Shown here: piece after piece, positions 1 to 12,116 of the stretch | How positions within the stretch are numbered: position 1 is the first letter of the stretch | Layout of the letters: each line of letters begins with the position of its first letter | Assembly (NCBI RefSeq): GCF_002865645.1 | Contig: NW_020194644.1 | Coordinates: 697,289 to 761,288, forward strand | DNA: 64,000 nucleotides | Source of the DNA: Hyaloscypha bicolor E | Taxonomy: Eukaryota > Ascomycota > Leotiomycetes > Helotiales > Hyaloscyphaceae | Reading direction: 5' to 3' | The notes under the pieces: model-generated | Database searches by the model: none | The model's input: only the letters and a program-made list of their open reading frames with translations | What the model was told of the DNA's origin: nothing | Made by a program: the position numbers and the translations under genes

Positions 1-819
1 TAAAAGATAATACCTAATACTACTTATATATTTAATATAAGCCTAATACTACTAATTCTTTCGAGATAGCTATAAAGATAATTAATTACCTTAGTAAATA
101 CTTTATTAACCCTTACTATATATATAAAGCTAGATATAAATATAAGAAGCTATAAATAAACGAGGTTTAAATCTTCTATAAGTTTAAGACTAAGTTTATC
201 TATTTAGTAAATAAAGCTTAAATCTATTTATAGAACTATTTTAATAAGCTATATAATAAGCTAATACTTCCTCTTTAAGAATAACTTATAAGCTAGTACT
301 ATTCTATTTATATACTTTATAACCTATATTATATAGCCTTATTAGTTAATTCCGAGATAAATATATTATAGACTTATAAAAGCCTTAGAAAATATATTAA
401 GGCTCGAGCTACTATTATTTTTCTAATCTCTACTATTCCTAATACTTCTATATTTGCTATTCTTAAGCTCTATATAATAACTCTTTATATCTTTATACTA
501 ATTCAAATACTTCTAATTATTAGTAAGCTAGTTATTAAAAGAGAAAGTATTCCCGTTTTAACTTTAACCTACTTTAATTACTCTTAGACTAGTTATATGG
601 CCTATAACTATCTAATACTAAAATATATTACTAATATTAAGGAACTAAAAGAGAATAATAAGCTTATAGAGATTAATATAAATAATATATTAGGAAACGA
701 GAATATTTAGGAAAAGATTTCTTTTTAGGCAAACTTGAAATTAATTTTATAGAAATTAACCTGAACTAGTTAATAAGAGAATTAATACTTGACTATATCC
801 TATAGCTTATCTTATAATA

Positions 820-1200
820 GATATTTAGTTAATATTTCCTTTTTTACTAACTCCGGAATAAATAGTTTTGTATTTATTAATATTTTTCTTACTATAAATA
901 TTACTATTTTCTTTAATCTTAAGTTCTAGTATTTACCTAAGCCTATTAGTATTAAGAGATATAATAGTAAGCTAGGAACCCGTATTACCTATTTCTTAAA
1001 AATATATCTTATTATTAACCAGAAATAATAGTATAATATTTCTTTACTAATTCTTAAACTTGGATTTTATAACCTTATTCTCGGCCGTAAATAGCTAGAA
1101 TATTTTGAACTACTTCTTAATATCTAAAACTAATATTTAATATAGCCCGAGCTCCTTTTTCTATTACTCTCGGTTATATAAGAGATTTCTATATTTCGAG
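820..1200 (+). pseudogene. Gypsy-1 aspartic protease remnant
   Basis: The plus-strand translation keeps the outline of a retropepsin. A stretch around 840-890 reads like the D-S-G-A active-site region with RIP changes (the residues now read N-S-G-I), and about 1050-1110 still reads TKLGFYNLILGRKWLEYF-like text. That is the conserved G-R-x-W-L tail of fungal Gypsy proteases. This enzyme would have cut the Gag-Pol polyprotein. The catalytic Asp appears altered to Asn, and stops flank the region, so it is inactive. Confidence 0.6.
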
Positions 1201-1929
1201 AAGCTTTATTTCCTGTCCCGAAATATGCCTTTTATTTTAATTATTAAATAGATATTAAAGCCAGAGACTATATATTTAATAAAAAGAACTAATAATAAGC
1301 TACTAGGAAATAAGCTTCTATTAAGAACTATAATATAGAAAATAACTTTACTACTAACTTCTTTTTATATACTAGCTTTATTAATAATACCGCCTCTAAG
1401 TATAATTTTACTAATTCCAAATTAGACCTAAATAAAGAGCCTAAACTAGTACTAGTTACTTCTATTTCTTAGAAATCAAAGATTAAATACTCCTATAAGT
1501 AAGATACTTAAAATAGCTATTACTAAATAGAAAACTTTCTAGCTAGTATTATTTATTTTATAGATATCCTATATTAGAAGAAACTATATATAGAAAGAAA
1601 GCTAGTAAAAGCTCCTGCTATTAAGATTACCGGTATTAGCTTTATAAGTATATATTATAACTTTTAATAATCCGAGAATAAAGCCTTTACTATAAGCCTC
1701 TATAAGATTAATAGTCTTCTTAAATAATAAAGAAAGCTTCTTCCGGAAGCTAATATAGAAGAATCTATTATTTCTGGATAATATATTAAGTTTAATAGAG
1801 CCTTTTTTAAGAAAGCTTTCGATATTTTACCTCTTTATTAGTTATATAATTATAAGATATAATTAGAAAAGAAAGTAGAAAGATATCTGAGATATAGCCC
1901 TTTATATAAGATAATAATAGCTAAATTAG

Positions 1930-3150
1930 AGGCTACTAAAAAATACTTCCTAAAGAATCTTAATAAGGGTTTTATTACTTTTAGTTAATTACTATTTATA
2001 GTTCCTATTCTTTTTATAAGAAAGTCTAATAGGAGCCTATAGTTCTATATTAATTATTAGAAGCTTAATTAGATTATTTATAAGAACTATTACTTTCTTT
2101 TCCTTATTAATAAGACTTTGGCTAGAATTAATAGAGCTAAAATCTTTATAAAGCTTAATATTTATTAGGCTTTTTACTAAATCTATATAGATTCCGAATT
2201 AGAGAAATTAATAATATTTTATATATATTATAGGATATATAAATATAAGGTTTTATTCTTTAAATTAATTAACGAGATAGCTATTTACTAGTACTATATA
2301 AATAATATTCTATTTAATTACCTAGATAACTTTTATATAACTTATCTAAATAATATCTTTATTTATTCTAATAATAAGTTAAAATATAAACTTTATATAA
2401 AGAAGATTCTTTAGTAGCTCTAGAATATAGGCTTATAAGTAAATATTAAGAAGTGCAAATTCTATATTATATATATAAAATACCTTGGCTTTATTATTTC
2501 TATAAATAATATTAAAAATAACCCTGAGAAAGTTATTATTATAAAGAATTAGGAAGCTTCTTATATTATAAAAGAAGTATAAGCCTTTCTGGAATTTTAT
2601 AACTTCTATAAAAGGTTTATTTATAACTATAATAAGATTACTAAGCCTTTATTAAATCTTATATATATAGATATTTCCTTTTTATTTAATAAGGTTTATT
2701 AAAATACTTTTAAGAAACTTAAAGCCTATCTTATATTATTATAATCCAAAGTAATAATTAATAATTAAGACTAATATTTTAGATAGTATTATTACTAGTA
2801 TTCTTTCCTAATAATATAGTAATAAGTAGTATCCTATAGTATTTTTCTTAAAGACTATAGTATTTATAGAATGTAATTATAAAATATATAATAAAGAAAT
2901 ACTTACTATTATATAGTTTTTAGATTAATAATACCTGAAACTTTAAGGAATTACTTATTAAATTCAGATCTATATAAACTATTACTTATTAGAATACTTT
3001 ATAATAATAAAGAAGCTTATAAATAAATAAGCTAAATAGGCTAAAGCCTTAGCTAAATACTATTTTATTATCTAATATAGATCCGGTAAATAAAATACAA
3101 AAGCTAATATTTTAATATATTAAGATAATGAGATTATTTAGTAAAATAAA
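1930..3150 (+). pseudogene. Gypsy-1 reverse transcriptase and RNase H remnant
   Basis: The palm domain can be followed in one frame. Around 2030-2080 the text corresponds to the R-F-C-I-D-Y-R-K-L-N motif, around 2130-2170 to K-L-D-I-R-x-A-F, and at 2330-2365 the catalytic Y-L-D-D-I-F-I-Y-S block reads YLNNIFIYS. This is a D-to-N change at both catalytic Asp codons, exactly what C-to-T on the opposite strand gives. The nearly intact text VNIKKCKF and KYLGFIIS follows near 2440-2510. The RNase H part (about 2730-3150) keeps the block where these enzymes read D-A-S-D and V-L-S-Q. The enzyme is dead, but the family assignment is firm. Confidence 0.85.
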
Positions 3151-3489
3151 GTAAAAGAGAAATACTATACTAAGGCCTTCCTCTCTTAAGACTAAGTTAA
3201 TCTAAAGGTACTTTAGGACCTTAGAATTAAAATTAACTTCTTTTTTATTCTCTAAAATAATAATAATAATCTTAATAAAATAAATAAGTTAATTAAATAA
3301 ATCCTATAAAATAACTATAAAGCTCTCTCTTTTTAAGCCCTTTATAAGCAGGTCAAACGAGATAATACCGACTTTATTATAAAGAATAGATTACTATTTT
3401 ATTATAAATAACTTATAGTATTAGGAAAACAGTTATATATAGATTTAATTTATAAAGCTTATAACTAAGTTTCTATAATATATTCTAGT

Positions 3490-4490
3490 AAAAATAAAAC
3501 CTATAAGCTACTATAGCTATAATATTATTAGAAGAATATATAATATAATATTATTTAATATATTTATAATTACTAATTATATAAATAGGCAAATATCTCA
3601 GGAAATAAGACTCCTAATTTATTTTATTCTTTACTAGTTCCGGATTACTTATAATAATATATTATAATAGATTTCAAGTTAATACCTGATTTAAAGTCCG
3701 GCTATAATACTATATATATTATAATTAACTAATTAAGTAAGTAAGCCATTTCTATATCTTGCTATAAGATAACTATAATAGAAGATATAATAAAGATATA
3801 TTTCTAAACCGTCTATTATTATTATAGTTCTCTAGTCTTTATTATTTCTGATTATAGTCCGTAATTATATTAGTATTCTAGAAGAAATTTAATAGACTTC
3901 TAGATATAAAGTTAAAGCTATTAATAGTATATTACCTATAAATTAATAAATAGACGGAAATTATAAACTAATATATTAATTAATAATTATATTTATATAT
4001 TATATACTATTAAGATAACTAGAATAAGTATTTACTAATAATTAATTATATTTAACTTACCTTTCTATATAGCTCTATTAGTATATTTCTATATAAATTC
4101 CTTAATAGCAGGCTTCTATAAACCTCTTTTAACTAATTAATCCTAATAACTATATCCCAAAATAAGCTAAGTAAGATAAAGGCTTAATAGATTATTAGAT
4201 AAATAGAAAATACTATAAAGAAAGATAAGGAAAATATAAAATAGATATAAAAAAGAATAGAGAAATATACTAATATTAAATATTATTCTATAGATTTCAA
4301 AATAGGAAATAAGATATATATATTAATAAAGAAATAAAAGATGTAATATCCTAGCTATAAGCTAGATTACTAAATAGCCGGGCCTTACCCGATCCTATAT
4401 TAAGTTAGTAATTCCTATAAAGTCAAACTACCCGAAAATATTAAAATTTATAATATATTTTCTTTAGACTATCTATATAAGGCTACTAAT
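3490..4490 (+). pseudogene. Gypsy-1 integrase remnant with GPY tail
   Basis: Around 3480-3540 the text resembles the zinc-binding N-terminal part of a Gypsy integrase (H-P-G-x-N-K-T followed by Leu-rich text). Around 3610-3690 it reads like L-P-V-P-D-x-P-W-x-x-I-S-x-D-F, the start of the core domain. The C-terminal part near 4375-4480 matches the G-P-Y-P-I and K-V-K-L-P pattern found between core and chromodomain in fungal Gypsy elements. Copia-1 cuts the protein just after the segment reading K-A-T-N-N-L. Many in-frame stops. Confidence 0.75.
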
Positions 4491-4498
4491 AATCTATT

Positions 4499-4808
4499 TA
4501 TTAGTTTACTAGTAATATATAGTACTATTATATAGGTATAAAAGTACTAGTTATATTAGTTAGTAAAGTTGTTTTTTAGAAATAGAAATTATAGTATTAT
4601 AGTATTAATATATAATTCCTAAATCTGCTAAGCCTAAAGGAATCTAGTTTACTAGTCGAGTTACTAATAGGATATAAGGTTATATAACTATATCCCGTAT
4701 TTTATATTTTATTACTTATATCCTATTACTTATATCTTATTACCTATATCTCGTATCCCGTATCCCGTAACTATATATATAACTTTTAAAGAAATAGCTA
4801 TACTAATA
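4499..4808 (-). repeat. Copia-1 LTR (3' LTR in element sense)
   Basis: 310 bp, same length as its partner at 10443-10752 and clearly alignable with it throughout. The first seven and last seven bases are inverted copies (TATTAGT / ACTAATA). Near its right end are short GTATCCC-type repeats and the sequence AAAGAAATAGCTATACTAATA. The same LTR recurs at 51542-51854, 56232-56530 and 62981-63244. This copy is more RIP-mutated than the partner LTR. Confidence 0.9.
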
Positions 4809-5149
4809 CTAGAAACTCTCTAAAAATATAAAAAACAGAAAATAGTACTTTTCTTTAATTATATATAAGTTCTCTAATTCGGCCTAGTACTAGATTCCCT
4901 AAATGCTTTATATATTTATATTATTTTTGAGGTTTTAGTTATATACTAAAAACCGTAGCTTTTTATATATAATTTTCCCTTTTATAAGTCTATATTCCCT
5001 AATCCGGCCTAGTATTAGATATTTAGATACCAGATACCCAGATACTAGATACTAAGGGAATCTTTATATATATTCTCCTATTTATATATCTATTTCTTGC
5101 TTTATTTATATTTGACTCATTTCTCTATATCTAACTATATAGTATTTGT

Positions 5150-8100
5150 ATTAATAAGGTGCTTGAGGGCATTTAATAGCTTTAATTTCGTTATAGAGTC
5201 GGCAGGATTTAATTCTCTCTTAATTCACTTAATTTCCGTAATCTCTTATTATTTATATGCCTAGTAGAGGTATATTATATTAATTATTAGGCGTTTCTCT
5301 CGAGTAGTACCTAATTTAATAAGGTATTCGTATAACGACTTTAAATCCGTATAGATAACTAGTAATAATTCTATTTCTAGTACTTTATTAATTATAGATT
5401 TAACTAAAGTACCTATATTAAAACCGTAAATCATACTATAGAGTTCTGAAGCTAGAATGCTTCTGGTAACTCTCTTATATTTAATAGAAGATTAGTAGAT
5501 AATATTAGTATATCTAGTTCTATTTACTAGAACTAGAATATATCTGATTTAAAAAAAGAGATCTCTATTATTTATAAATAAAGCATTTATAAAAATAATT
5601 AAATATAAGAACTTTTTTACTAGCTTTATAAATCTTAGTTCTTTAATAGTATTCTTAATTTGTTATTAAATATATTTATTAAGTACCTTTATATTAGTTT
5701 CCGAAAGTTTAATAGTTTAAGTAGTAATTAATAGGTTATATAAAGCTTCTAGTTAATAGACTAATATAATATATATTTCTCTAGTATATTAAGTAATATA
5801 TTAGTCCTTAATAAAGAGATTTTAATAAATAGTACTCCTATAACTTATAATAGTAGTATTTTTTATAGAAATAGTTTAGAGGTTTTTATACTAGTATTTC
5901 TATATAAGAATAATTCTAGTAGTATCTATATAAATAATACCTCTATTAAACTTGAGATTATAATTAAAAGTAAGGAATTCATATTCTTTAGCTAAGAACT
6001 TAGCCTTATAGAGCTTTAGTTATTCTGCCTTTATAAAATTATTAGTTCTAATAAATAAGATATTATTAGTTTAAAGGCCAATAATTCCAAAGAATTACTT
6101 GCTATAAAATAGGTAAGAGTTATAAGTCGACTATTTTATAGAAAGCTCATTAATATAATAAGAATAATAAATCTTAAACTAGTAGTTCCTAGCTTCCGGT
6201 ATACTATATAATAGTTTTATAATCTTTAGAACAGAATTATTCTTTAGATTTAGCTCTTTAGTAAGCTTATAGGATAGGTTAATATAGAAATTATAATTAA
6301 GTAAGATTATTAATTAGATATAAGCTCGCGAGATATTATATAAATATAATTCTATAATATCTATTATTATAGTAATAATACTAAGAATAATTCTCTAACT
6401 AATATATTAGATAATAAGTAATTATATTAATATTATATATTTCTTATTATTATTATTATAAGCTTAGATAACTAGTCTCGATTTCTTAAGCTCTTTCTCT
6501 ATACCCTTATTCTTAATCTTATTAATAAACCGGAAGTTAAAGATATATATTTCCTTTAGTATCTGAGATCTGGAAGTAACCTCAAATATATCCTTTTCTA
6601 GGAAGCCAGTAACTTTAATTTAACGGGAGTTCTCGTATAGGTTATTATTTTATAGAAATACCGTAAAATCCGGATTCTTATAAGAGTATTCTCTATTATA
6701 CTTTAGTAAAATAGCAGGAGAAATCATGCCCGTATTACCTTTAGCCTTATTATTAGGTTTAGAAATAGATTCAAGTTTAGAGCTATTAGTAATAACCTTA
6801 ATATCCCTTATATAAAAGGGCTTTATAAAGATTAAATAAAAGGTAGTATTATTATATAGTAGAGTTAGTATATAGTTCTTTCTATTAATAGTTACTAGCT
6901 TATATAATCTATTCCAATTACTAGATTAACTAGTATTTCCTTTATACTAAACGAGAATATTCGAATTTAGAAATAGTTTATAAATATTAGTAATACTAGA
7001 ACTATTTCGGGTATTTAAAGTATTTGTAATTTAATATCTAGCTTAAAGCTTCTGAATTTCTACTATTACCTTCTTGAGTACTACTAATTACTATAATATA
7101 ATAGGTAATAGGGTATTATATTTAGTTATTTAAGGTAAAGCGCTATAAACTAAAAGGGTTAGGATAATACTATTAGGTCCTATAGAGTTATTAATAGCCT
7201 TAAAAGCCATTTATAATATAGTATTCTTATTAATTCCGTTGATTTTGGCTATAATAATAAGATAGATATATTAGATTAAGCTATAGTAGTATTCTATAAT
7301 TCCAATAAAGTTATAAGCTTCTATAAGAATAATCTTAATAATAATAGAATAGTTAAAGCTAATATTATTTCTTAGGTTAAACTTGAATTATCTAGGTAAT
7401 TAGCTATATTTCTGGTATTACTTATAATACTTTATAAAATACTTAAAGACTTCTATATTAATATTATAGCCTACTTATTCTAATATATTTCGAAGCTTAC
7501 TAATAAATAAATAACTAAAATAATAATATAGATATTATAATTTGATTTTTATAAGAAAGCAGGAATTATAAGTAAAGAATTCGGAAATAAAGCCTTATAG
7601 TATAGTATTTTAAAGCAGGAAAGAATATTTGAAATATTATACTATAGGTATATATTTTCTAATAGAAGTAATAAGATAATTAGTAAGATTATTAAAGTAA
7701 ATCCCTAGCTTGTCTATATTAGCTAAGCTAAGCAAAAATAGAGTCTTTAAAGGCATAATATAGAATTATACTTACCTAATTAGTATATTTATTATTATAG
7801 ATCTAATAGAAGATATAGATCTAATACTAAACTAGATATTAACTTAATCTTTAGTAGTTTTATTAAGTTTAATACTATTATTAGTTTACTAGAGAACTTG
7901 GAATTAGTCAGAACTAGTAGTTAAGTATCTAGAGGCTCTGGTATTAATTATAACTTCGTAAAAATAGTAAGTATTATATCTTAATATACTATTAACTATA
8001 AAAGTCTAGGTATCTTCTATTAAGGGTTTAATAAGCTTTAAGGTATGGTTTTTGCCTATTATCTAGTATATAAGGGAAAGGGAAGTAAGATTATCTATAA

Positions 8101-8300
8101 GGGTATTAGCTATAGTTATTAGTAAAGCAGAAGTAATAGGAGTAGCTAAAAAGCTCTTAACTAAAGTAAAGTAGAAATCTGAATAGTATTCCTCTTCTTT
8201 ATTCGTTTTTGCTAATAAAACCTCAAAAGCATTATTTACTAGTTCGTTCTTATTACCCTTATTACCCTCTATGCCTTTAGCTTTAGTAATATACTATATA
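5150..8300 (-). pseudogene. Copia-1 pol remnant (integrase, reverse transcriptase, RNase H)
   Basis: Read on the minus strand. RNase H is at about 5150-5600, with text resembling A-S-E-L-Y-x-M-A-Y-G-F and V-K-S-T-I-D-K-I-L. The reverse transcriptase is at about 5900-6700, including I-K-L-L-Y-S-I-P-E-A and the Q-T-D-D-like catalytic block (now Q-T-N-N). Integrase lies upstream to about 8300. The same blocks in the same order are found on the plus strand in Copia-2. This supports a Copia (Pseudoviridae-type) order, with integrase before reverse transcriptase. Multiple stops; non-functional. Confidence 0.72.
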
Positions 8301-8379
8301 TAAGTATTATTAAAGTATTTATTAAAATTACAGGTATTTTGGGATCTAAACTAATAAATATTTCTATTCCTAAATCGAG

Positions 8380-8500
8380 CCTTCTTAGCCTCTTATTTCT
8401 CTGGTATATATTTCTATAAGTAGTATTCGGGTTTCTTATATATAAAACACAACTTTAAGATATAATTATTATAATTATAGGGCTTAGAGTAATTATTACA
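8380..8500 (-). pseudogene. Copia-1 Gag zinc-knuckle remnant
   Basis: The minus-strand translation resembles C-F-I-C-K-K-P-G-C followed by a His and an E-E-R-E-like stretch. This is the zinc-knuckle pattern of fungal Copia Gag proteins, which bind the element RNA. Some Cys codons have become Tyr codons, as RIP would cause. The matching block in Copia-2 is at about 58450-58540. Confidence 0.6.
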
Positions 8501-10149
8501 GATTCCGAAGTTATGACTGGGTTCATATTAATAATTTCTGGAGGAATAATAGCTTAAAGAATTCTGAGAGTAATATTATTAATTAGTAAAGAAGATTTCG
8601 GGATTAGCTTATTATTTACTCTTATATATAGTAATAGATAATTAGAGCTTATTAATAAGCTAGCCGAGATTTGTAAAAGGGTCTGAGATTATATATCTAT
8701 ATATCCGAAAGCCTTAGTAAAAGGTAATAATCTTATTATAGAGAAATTTGGTATTTTATAAGTTAGGTATAAGACCGTACTATAATTAATATAGTTCATT
8801 AATTAGTAACTAAATAGTCTCAAATATTATCTTTTCCGGAAATTTAGCTATTATAGAAGTTAATATAGTAGTATTCCACTTATCTAAATTTCGATATTTG
8901 AATTCAGGGCCTTTAAAAAGCTATAGATATTAATACAAGTTTCTTTATATATATATTAAGAGAGCTAGTTATTATAGAAGTAGTCTTGAGCTAGTTCTTT
9001 TAGTATAATAGGAAAAGCTTGCATTAGTACCTCTTATAGAAGCTCTATATATTAGTAAATATTAAGGAAAATAGTAAGTTTATAGTCAAAATTACTATTG
9101 AATCTATTATACTTTTATTCTTTAGTATAGATCTTGGCGACTTCTCTAATAAGTCTTATAGTTAAAGATACTTGGGGGGCATTCGGATATAGTTGCGGTA
9201 GTAGTAATAGGGCTAGTAGAAGTAGTAGGGCTAGTAGGAGTATACTATTTGCTTCTGGAGCTTCCGTATTAGTATATAAATCTGGTAGAAATATAGGATA
9301 TAGTAATAGAGGAAGTAATAGTAGTATAGGAATATTAAAGATAATAGGTTCTAGGTACTTATTCTTAGTAAAAGTAATAAAGCCTAATAGGGTTAGTCTT
9401 TTAATAAGGTCTAGTCTAGCTACTATTAGATCCTCATTTATCTAGATATATTATATATCTTCCTTAATAATTAAAAGCAGGGTAATTATAATAGTAAGAG
9501 TACTAATATTTTATTATATATATATATACCGCTATATTAAAGGACCTTATATAGGTATAATATCTTCGGGAGTTCAAGCTTATTAAAGTTTCCTTAATAA
9601 ATAAAGTCCTTAAAGTTATGTCTAAATAGCTCCCAAAGATTATTATTAACTATTTTATAGAGAATATATTAAAATAGCTTAGTATTCAAGAACTCAGATA
9701 TCTCATATACTATAGTAATATCTAGATTAATTCTATATCTCTATTTCATTACTATTTCCTTGAAATTATTAGTCCCTATAGGTATAGAGTAATCGGATTA
9801 GATAGATCTAATAAAGGAATTATCTACTATAATAGGTTCCGCTATTATATATTCTATAGGCTTATACTTAGTTTGAAGTATAGTGATTCGTAAGGAGAGT
9901 AAATTCGTAAAAAGGAGAATAGTTTATAAGATAAATAGGTGGGAGTTATAATATTTGAGGTAAAATTTCACCTATAATAAGAAATTTAGGAAGTGAAATT
10001 CAAGGAGTGAAATATAGAGATTTCGGGAGGACTTAATAATTCTAAAGCTTAAAGGCTCCAGGTATTTAGATAATTATAAAGAGGGTAATTTTTTATAAAA
10101 AAGGTAGTTTTATAGGATAGTTAGATAGTTAAATAATTAATCGTTTAGT

Positions 10150-10330
10150 AGTTAGTAAGAATTAGTATCTTTCCTCCCTATAGAACCGAATTATAGGCAA
10201 AGGCAACTATTATTTCCCTTCTTTAATATAGCTTAGTCGGGCCTTAGTAAGATTAAGTATCTTTCTCTCCCTATAGAACCGAATTATAGGTAAAAATAGT
10301 TAATAGTTATTCCCTCTTTAATATAAAATA
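10150..10330 (-). repeat. 93-bp tandem duplication in the Copia-1 leader
   Basis: The block CCCTATAGAACCGAATTATA occurs at 10176 and again at 10269, with alignable text before and after, so the period is 93 bp. A weaker third relative follows near 10335 (CCCAAGAAACCGAAT). It lies between the 5' LTR and the Gag region of the element, i.e. in the untranslated leader. Confidence 0.75.
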
Positions 10331-10442
10331 ATGGCTTTGCTCCCAAGAAACCGAATCTTAAGCAAGTATAGCTTAATCCTTCTTACTATCTGATCTATAA
10401 GTACTAATAGACCTTATTCTGATTTGAATACAAACTAATTAG

Positions 10443-10752
10443 TATTAGTTTACTAGTAATAAATAGTACCGTTATATAAGCATAGAAGTACTAGTTGCAT
10501 TAGTTAGTAAAGTTATTCTTTAGAAGTAGGGATTGCAGTATTATAGTATTAATATATAATCCCTAAATCTGCTAAGCCTAAAGGAGTCTAGTCTACTGGT
10601 CGAGTCACTAATGGGACGCGAGGTTACATAACCATGTCTCGTATCTCATATCCCATTACCCATATCCCGTTACTCATATCCCATTGCCCATATCCTGTGT
10701 CCCGTATCCCGTGACTATACACGTGACTCCCAAAGGAATAGCTATACTAATA
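10443..10752 (-). repeat. Copia-1 LTR (5' LTR in element sense)
   Basis: 310 bp and the least mutated copy of this LTR in the window. It still contains CpG, CACGTG and TGACTCGACC-type text that has become TA-rich in the others. It is followed at once by the target duplication CTATT (10753-10757). The promoter of the element would lie here and fire toward lower coordinates. Confidence 0.9.
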
Positions 10753-10757
10753 CTATT

Positions 10758-11224
10758 ACCTGGCCAGAAGAATAAACTACCTCTACTAATTTAAGTAATA
10801 ATAGACCGAGAATATAAAATATAGGATATTCTGGTATTAAAGGCAGAGTGGGGAAAGCTCCTATATAGGATTAGTTAGGTTAGGTATAATAAAGACCTTA
10901 ATTAGTATCCGGCCTCTAATCTAAAATACTTCCTCTATAAGCTACGAGACTACTACTTGGCTAATTAATAATAGCCAGGCCTACTAAAGAAGCTAGTTGA
11001 CTAGATACGAGCCTGGGAGGACGGAACGGAGAACTATAATAATTTGAATAATAATTCTATAATACCTATTCGCTTGAGGACAAGCTTTTTCCAAGAGAGG
11101 AGTAATATTATAATTCTATACTTTATCTGAGCCTGGTATCTGGTATTTAGTATCTAAATATCTGGCATCTGGGGTTATATAACAGTTATATATAACGAAG
11201 CTAGGGAAAGCTATACTCCAGGAA
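10758..11224 (+). pseudogene. Gypsy-1 chromodomain and C-terminal tail (continuation after Copia-1)
   Basis: Plus-strand text from about 10830 reads D-R-E-Y-K-I, then D-I-L, G-K-L-L-Y-R, Y-N-K-D, Y-P-A-S-N-L-K-Y, L-R-D-Y-Y-L-A-N and W-E-D-G. This is the chromodomain plus tail typical of fungal chromoviruses, where the chromodomain helps target integration to heterochromatin. It continues the integrase text that stops at 4498. RIP is milder here than upstream. The stretch after about 11060 has no recognisable coding sense. Confidence 0.8.
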
Positions 11225-11760
11225 ATTTAGGACACTAAGCCCTATTAGGCCGAGCCATAAGTAAAGAACTATAAATACTTAAGGGACCTTAGTTCGAGAC
11301 TTCCTTTTTTCCTTAGCTTAGTTTTCTCGATAAATAGTTCTTCTACAAGTACCTTATCCGTAGGCTCCTTTTATAGGTCTATAATAGTTATATCTTTTAT
11401 TATATTAATTATATAATTATTAAATTAGTTTGCCTTATATTAAAATATTAATTACTTATTTTAGTCCCGGAGTTTAATAAATTAATAAAGCATTATAAGT
11501 TTAACCCGGACCTTAATTTCGAGCTTTAATTAATTATTAAGAAGTATAAAGAGAAAGTAATATATATTTTATTTAAATAAATAAGTATATTAATAATAAT
11601 AATTATAATAAGGAATAGTTACGTAATTACGTTATTATAACGCTTTAGATAAAAAATCTAAATCGTACGATTTTAAGAGCTTAATTAACTACACGTATAT
11701 CTTTAATATTATTATAATCGGATTTATAGTTAATTAATAATTAATTTTCAAAGGTGCGGG
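11225..11760. other. Probable Gypsy-1 3' LTR and unassigned AT-rich flank
   Basis: About 11225-11400 has the look of a retroelement promoter/LTR end: a TATAAATA box near 11270 followed by a pyrimidine-rich stretch. No second copy is in the window, so its borders cannot be fixed. 11400-11740 is AT-rich with no gene or repeat that I recognise. Normal base composition begins abruptly near 11750. Confidence 0.4.
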
Positions 11761-12116
11761 TGCACTGTAGATTACGCGTTCTTTAGTGCGGGGCGTGCTT
11801 TGGTGCGGGAGTTCGGTTAGGTCTTCTTACCGGAACGCGCTGAGTCAGCGGCCCGCGCTGGCGCCGTGTCTTGGTCCTTTGGCAGGAAGAACCGGGGTTG
11901 TATAAGGGGTAGCGCACGGATACCAGCTGTCTGGTGGTTAGGGAAATTGAGTACTGAATTGGTAGTGGGCTTAACTTGGAACGGCTTAGCTCGTCACATG
12001 AAACCAGCCACATAGAAAGTAGTGACACATTCCCAGCTGAGCCAACTTAGCTTCCTATCGTCTCTAAAACAATCATAACACTGAACAGCCCAAATTGCTA
12101 AGAAACCAGGGATTTT
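11761..12116 (+). promoter_or_regulatory. 5' region of the NLR-type gene
   Basis: A GC-normal stretch directly upstream of the proposed start codon at 12117. No gene is visible on either strand; the open frames here lack coding character. It must hold the promoter and leader if the gene was ever expressed, but I see no convincing TATA box or defined site. Confidence 0.35.

Larger units (their letters stand above)
1..4498 (+). mobile_element. Gypsy-1 LTR retrotransposon, left part (cut by window start)
   Basis: This is the decayed body of a Gypsy-type retrotransposon read on the plus strand. Protease, reverse transcriptase, RNase H and integrase remnants follow one another in Gypsy order. The 5' LTR lies outside the window. 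At 4498 the element is interrupted by Copia-1 and it resumes at 10758 with a chromodomain. The five bases CTATT stand on both sides of the interruption (4494-4498 and 10753-10757), as expected for a target-site duplication. Frames are full of TAA and TAG, and CA/TG is nearly absent, which points to heavy RIP. The coding potential is lost. Confidence 0.88.
4499..10752 (-). mobile_element. Copia-1 LTR retrotransposon, inserted in Gypsy-1
   Basis: A 6254-bp element with two direct 310-bp LTRs (4499-4808 and 10443-10752), flanked by the 5-bp duplication CTATT. Its internal proteins read on the minus strand in Copia order: zinc-knuckle Gag, integrase, reverse transcriptase, RNase H. The LTRs begin TATTAG and end CTAATA. 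These are most simply TGTTAG...CTAACA after RIP turned TG and CA into TA. The insertion splits the Gypsy-1 integrase from its chromodomain, so Copia-1 is younger than Gypsy-1. A sister copy (Copia-2) lies at 56232-63244 in the opposite orientation. All frames carry stops; the element is dead. Confidence 0.92.

Noticed and set aside
9134..9445. Plus-strand open frame of 103 codons, Ser-rich
   Set aside because: It lies antisense to the Gag region of Copia-1 and its composition is that of the complement of a worn coding region; no start context or domain.
1..11400. Mitochondrial origin because of the very high AT content
   Set aside because: The content is nuclear-type LTR retrotransposons with RIP-type stops and spliced nuclear genes follow; no mitochondrial gene is present.
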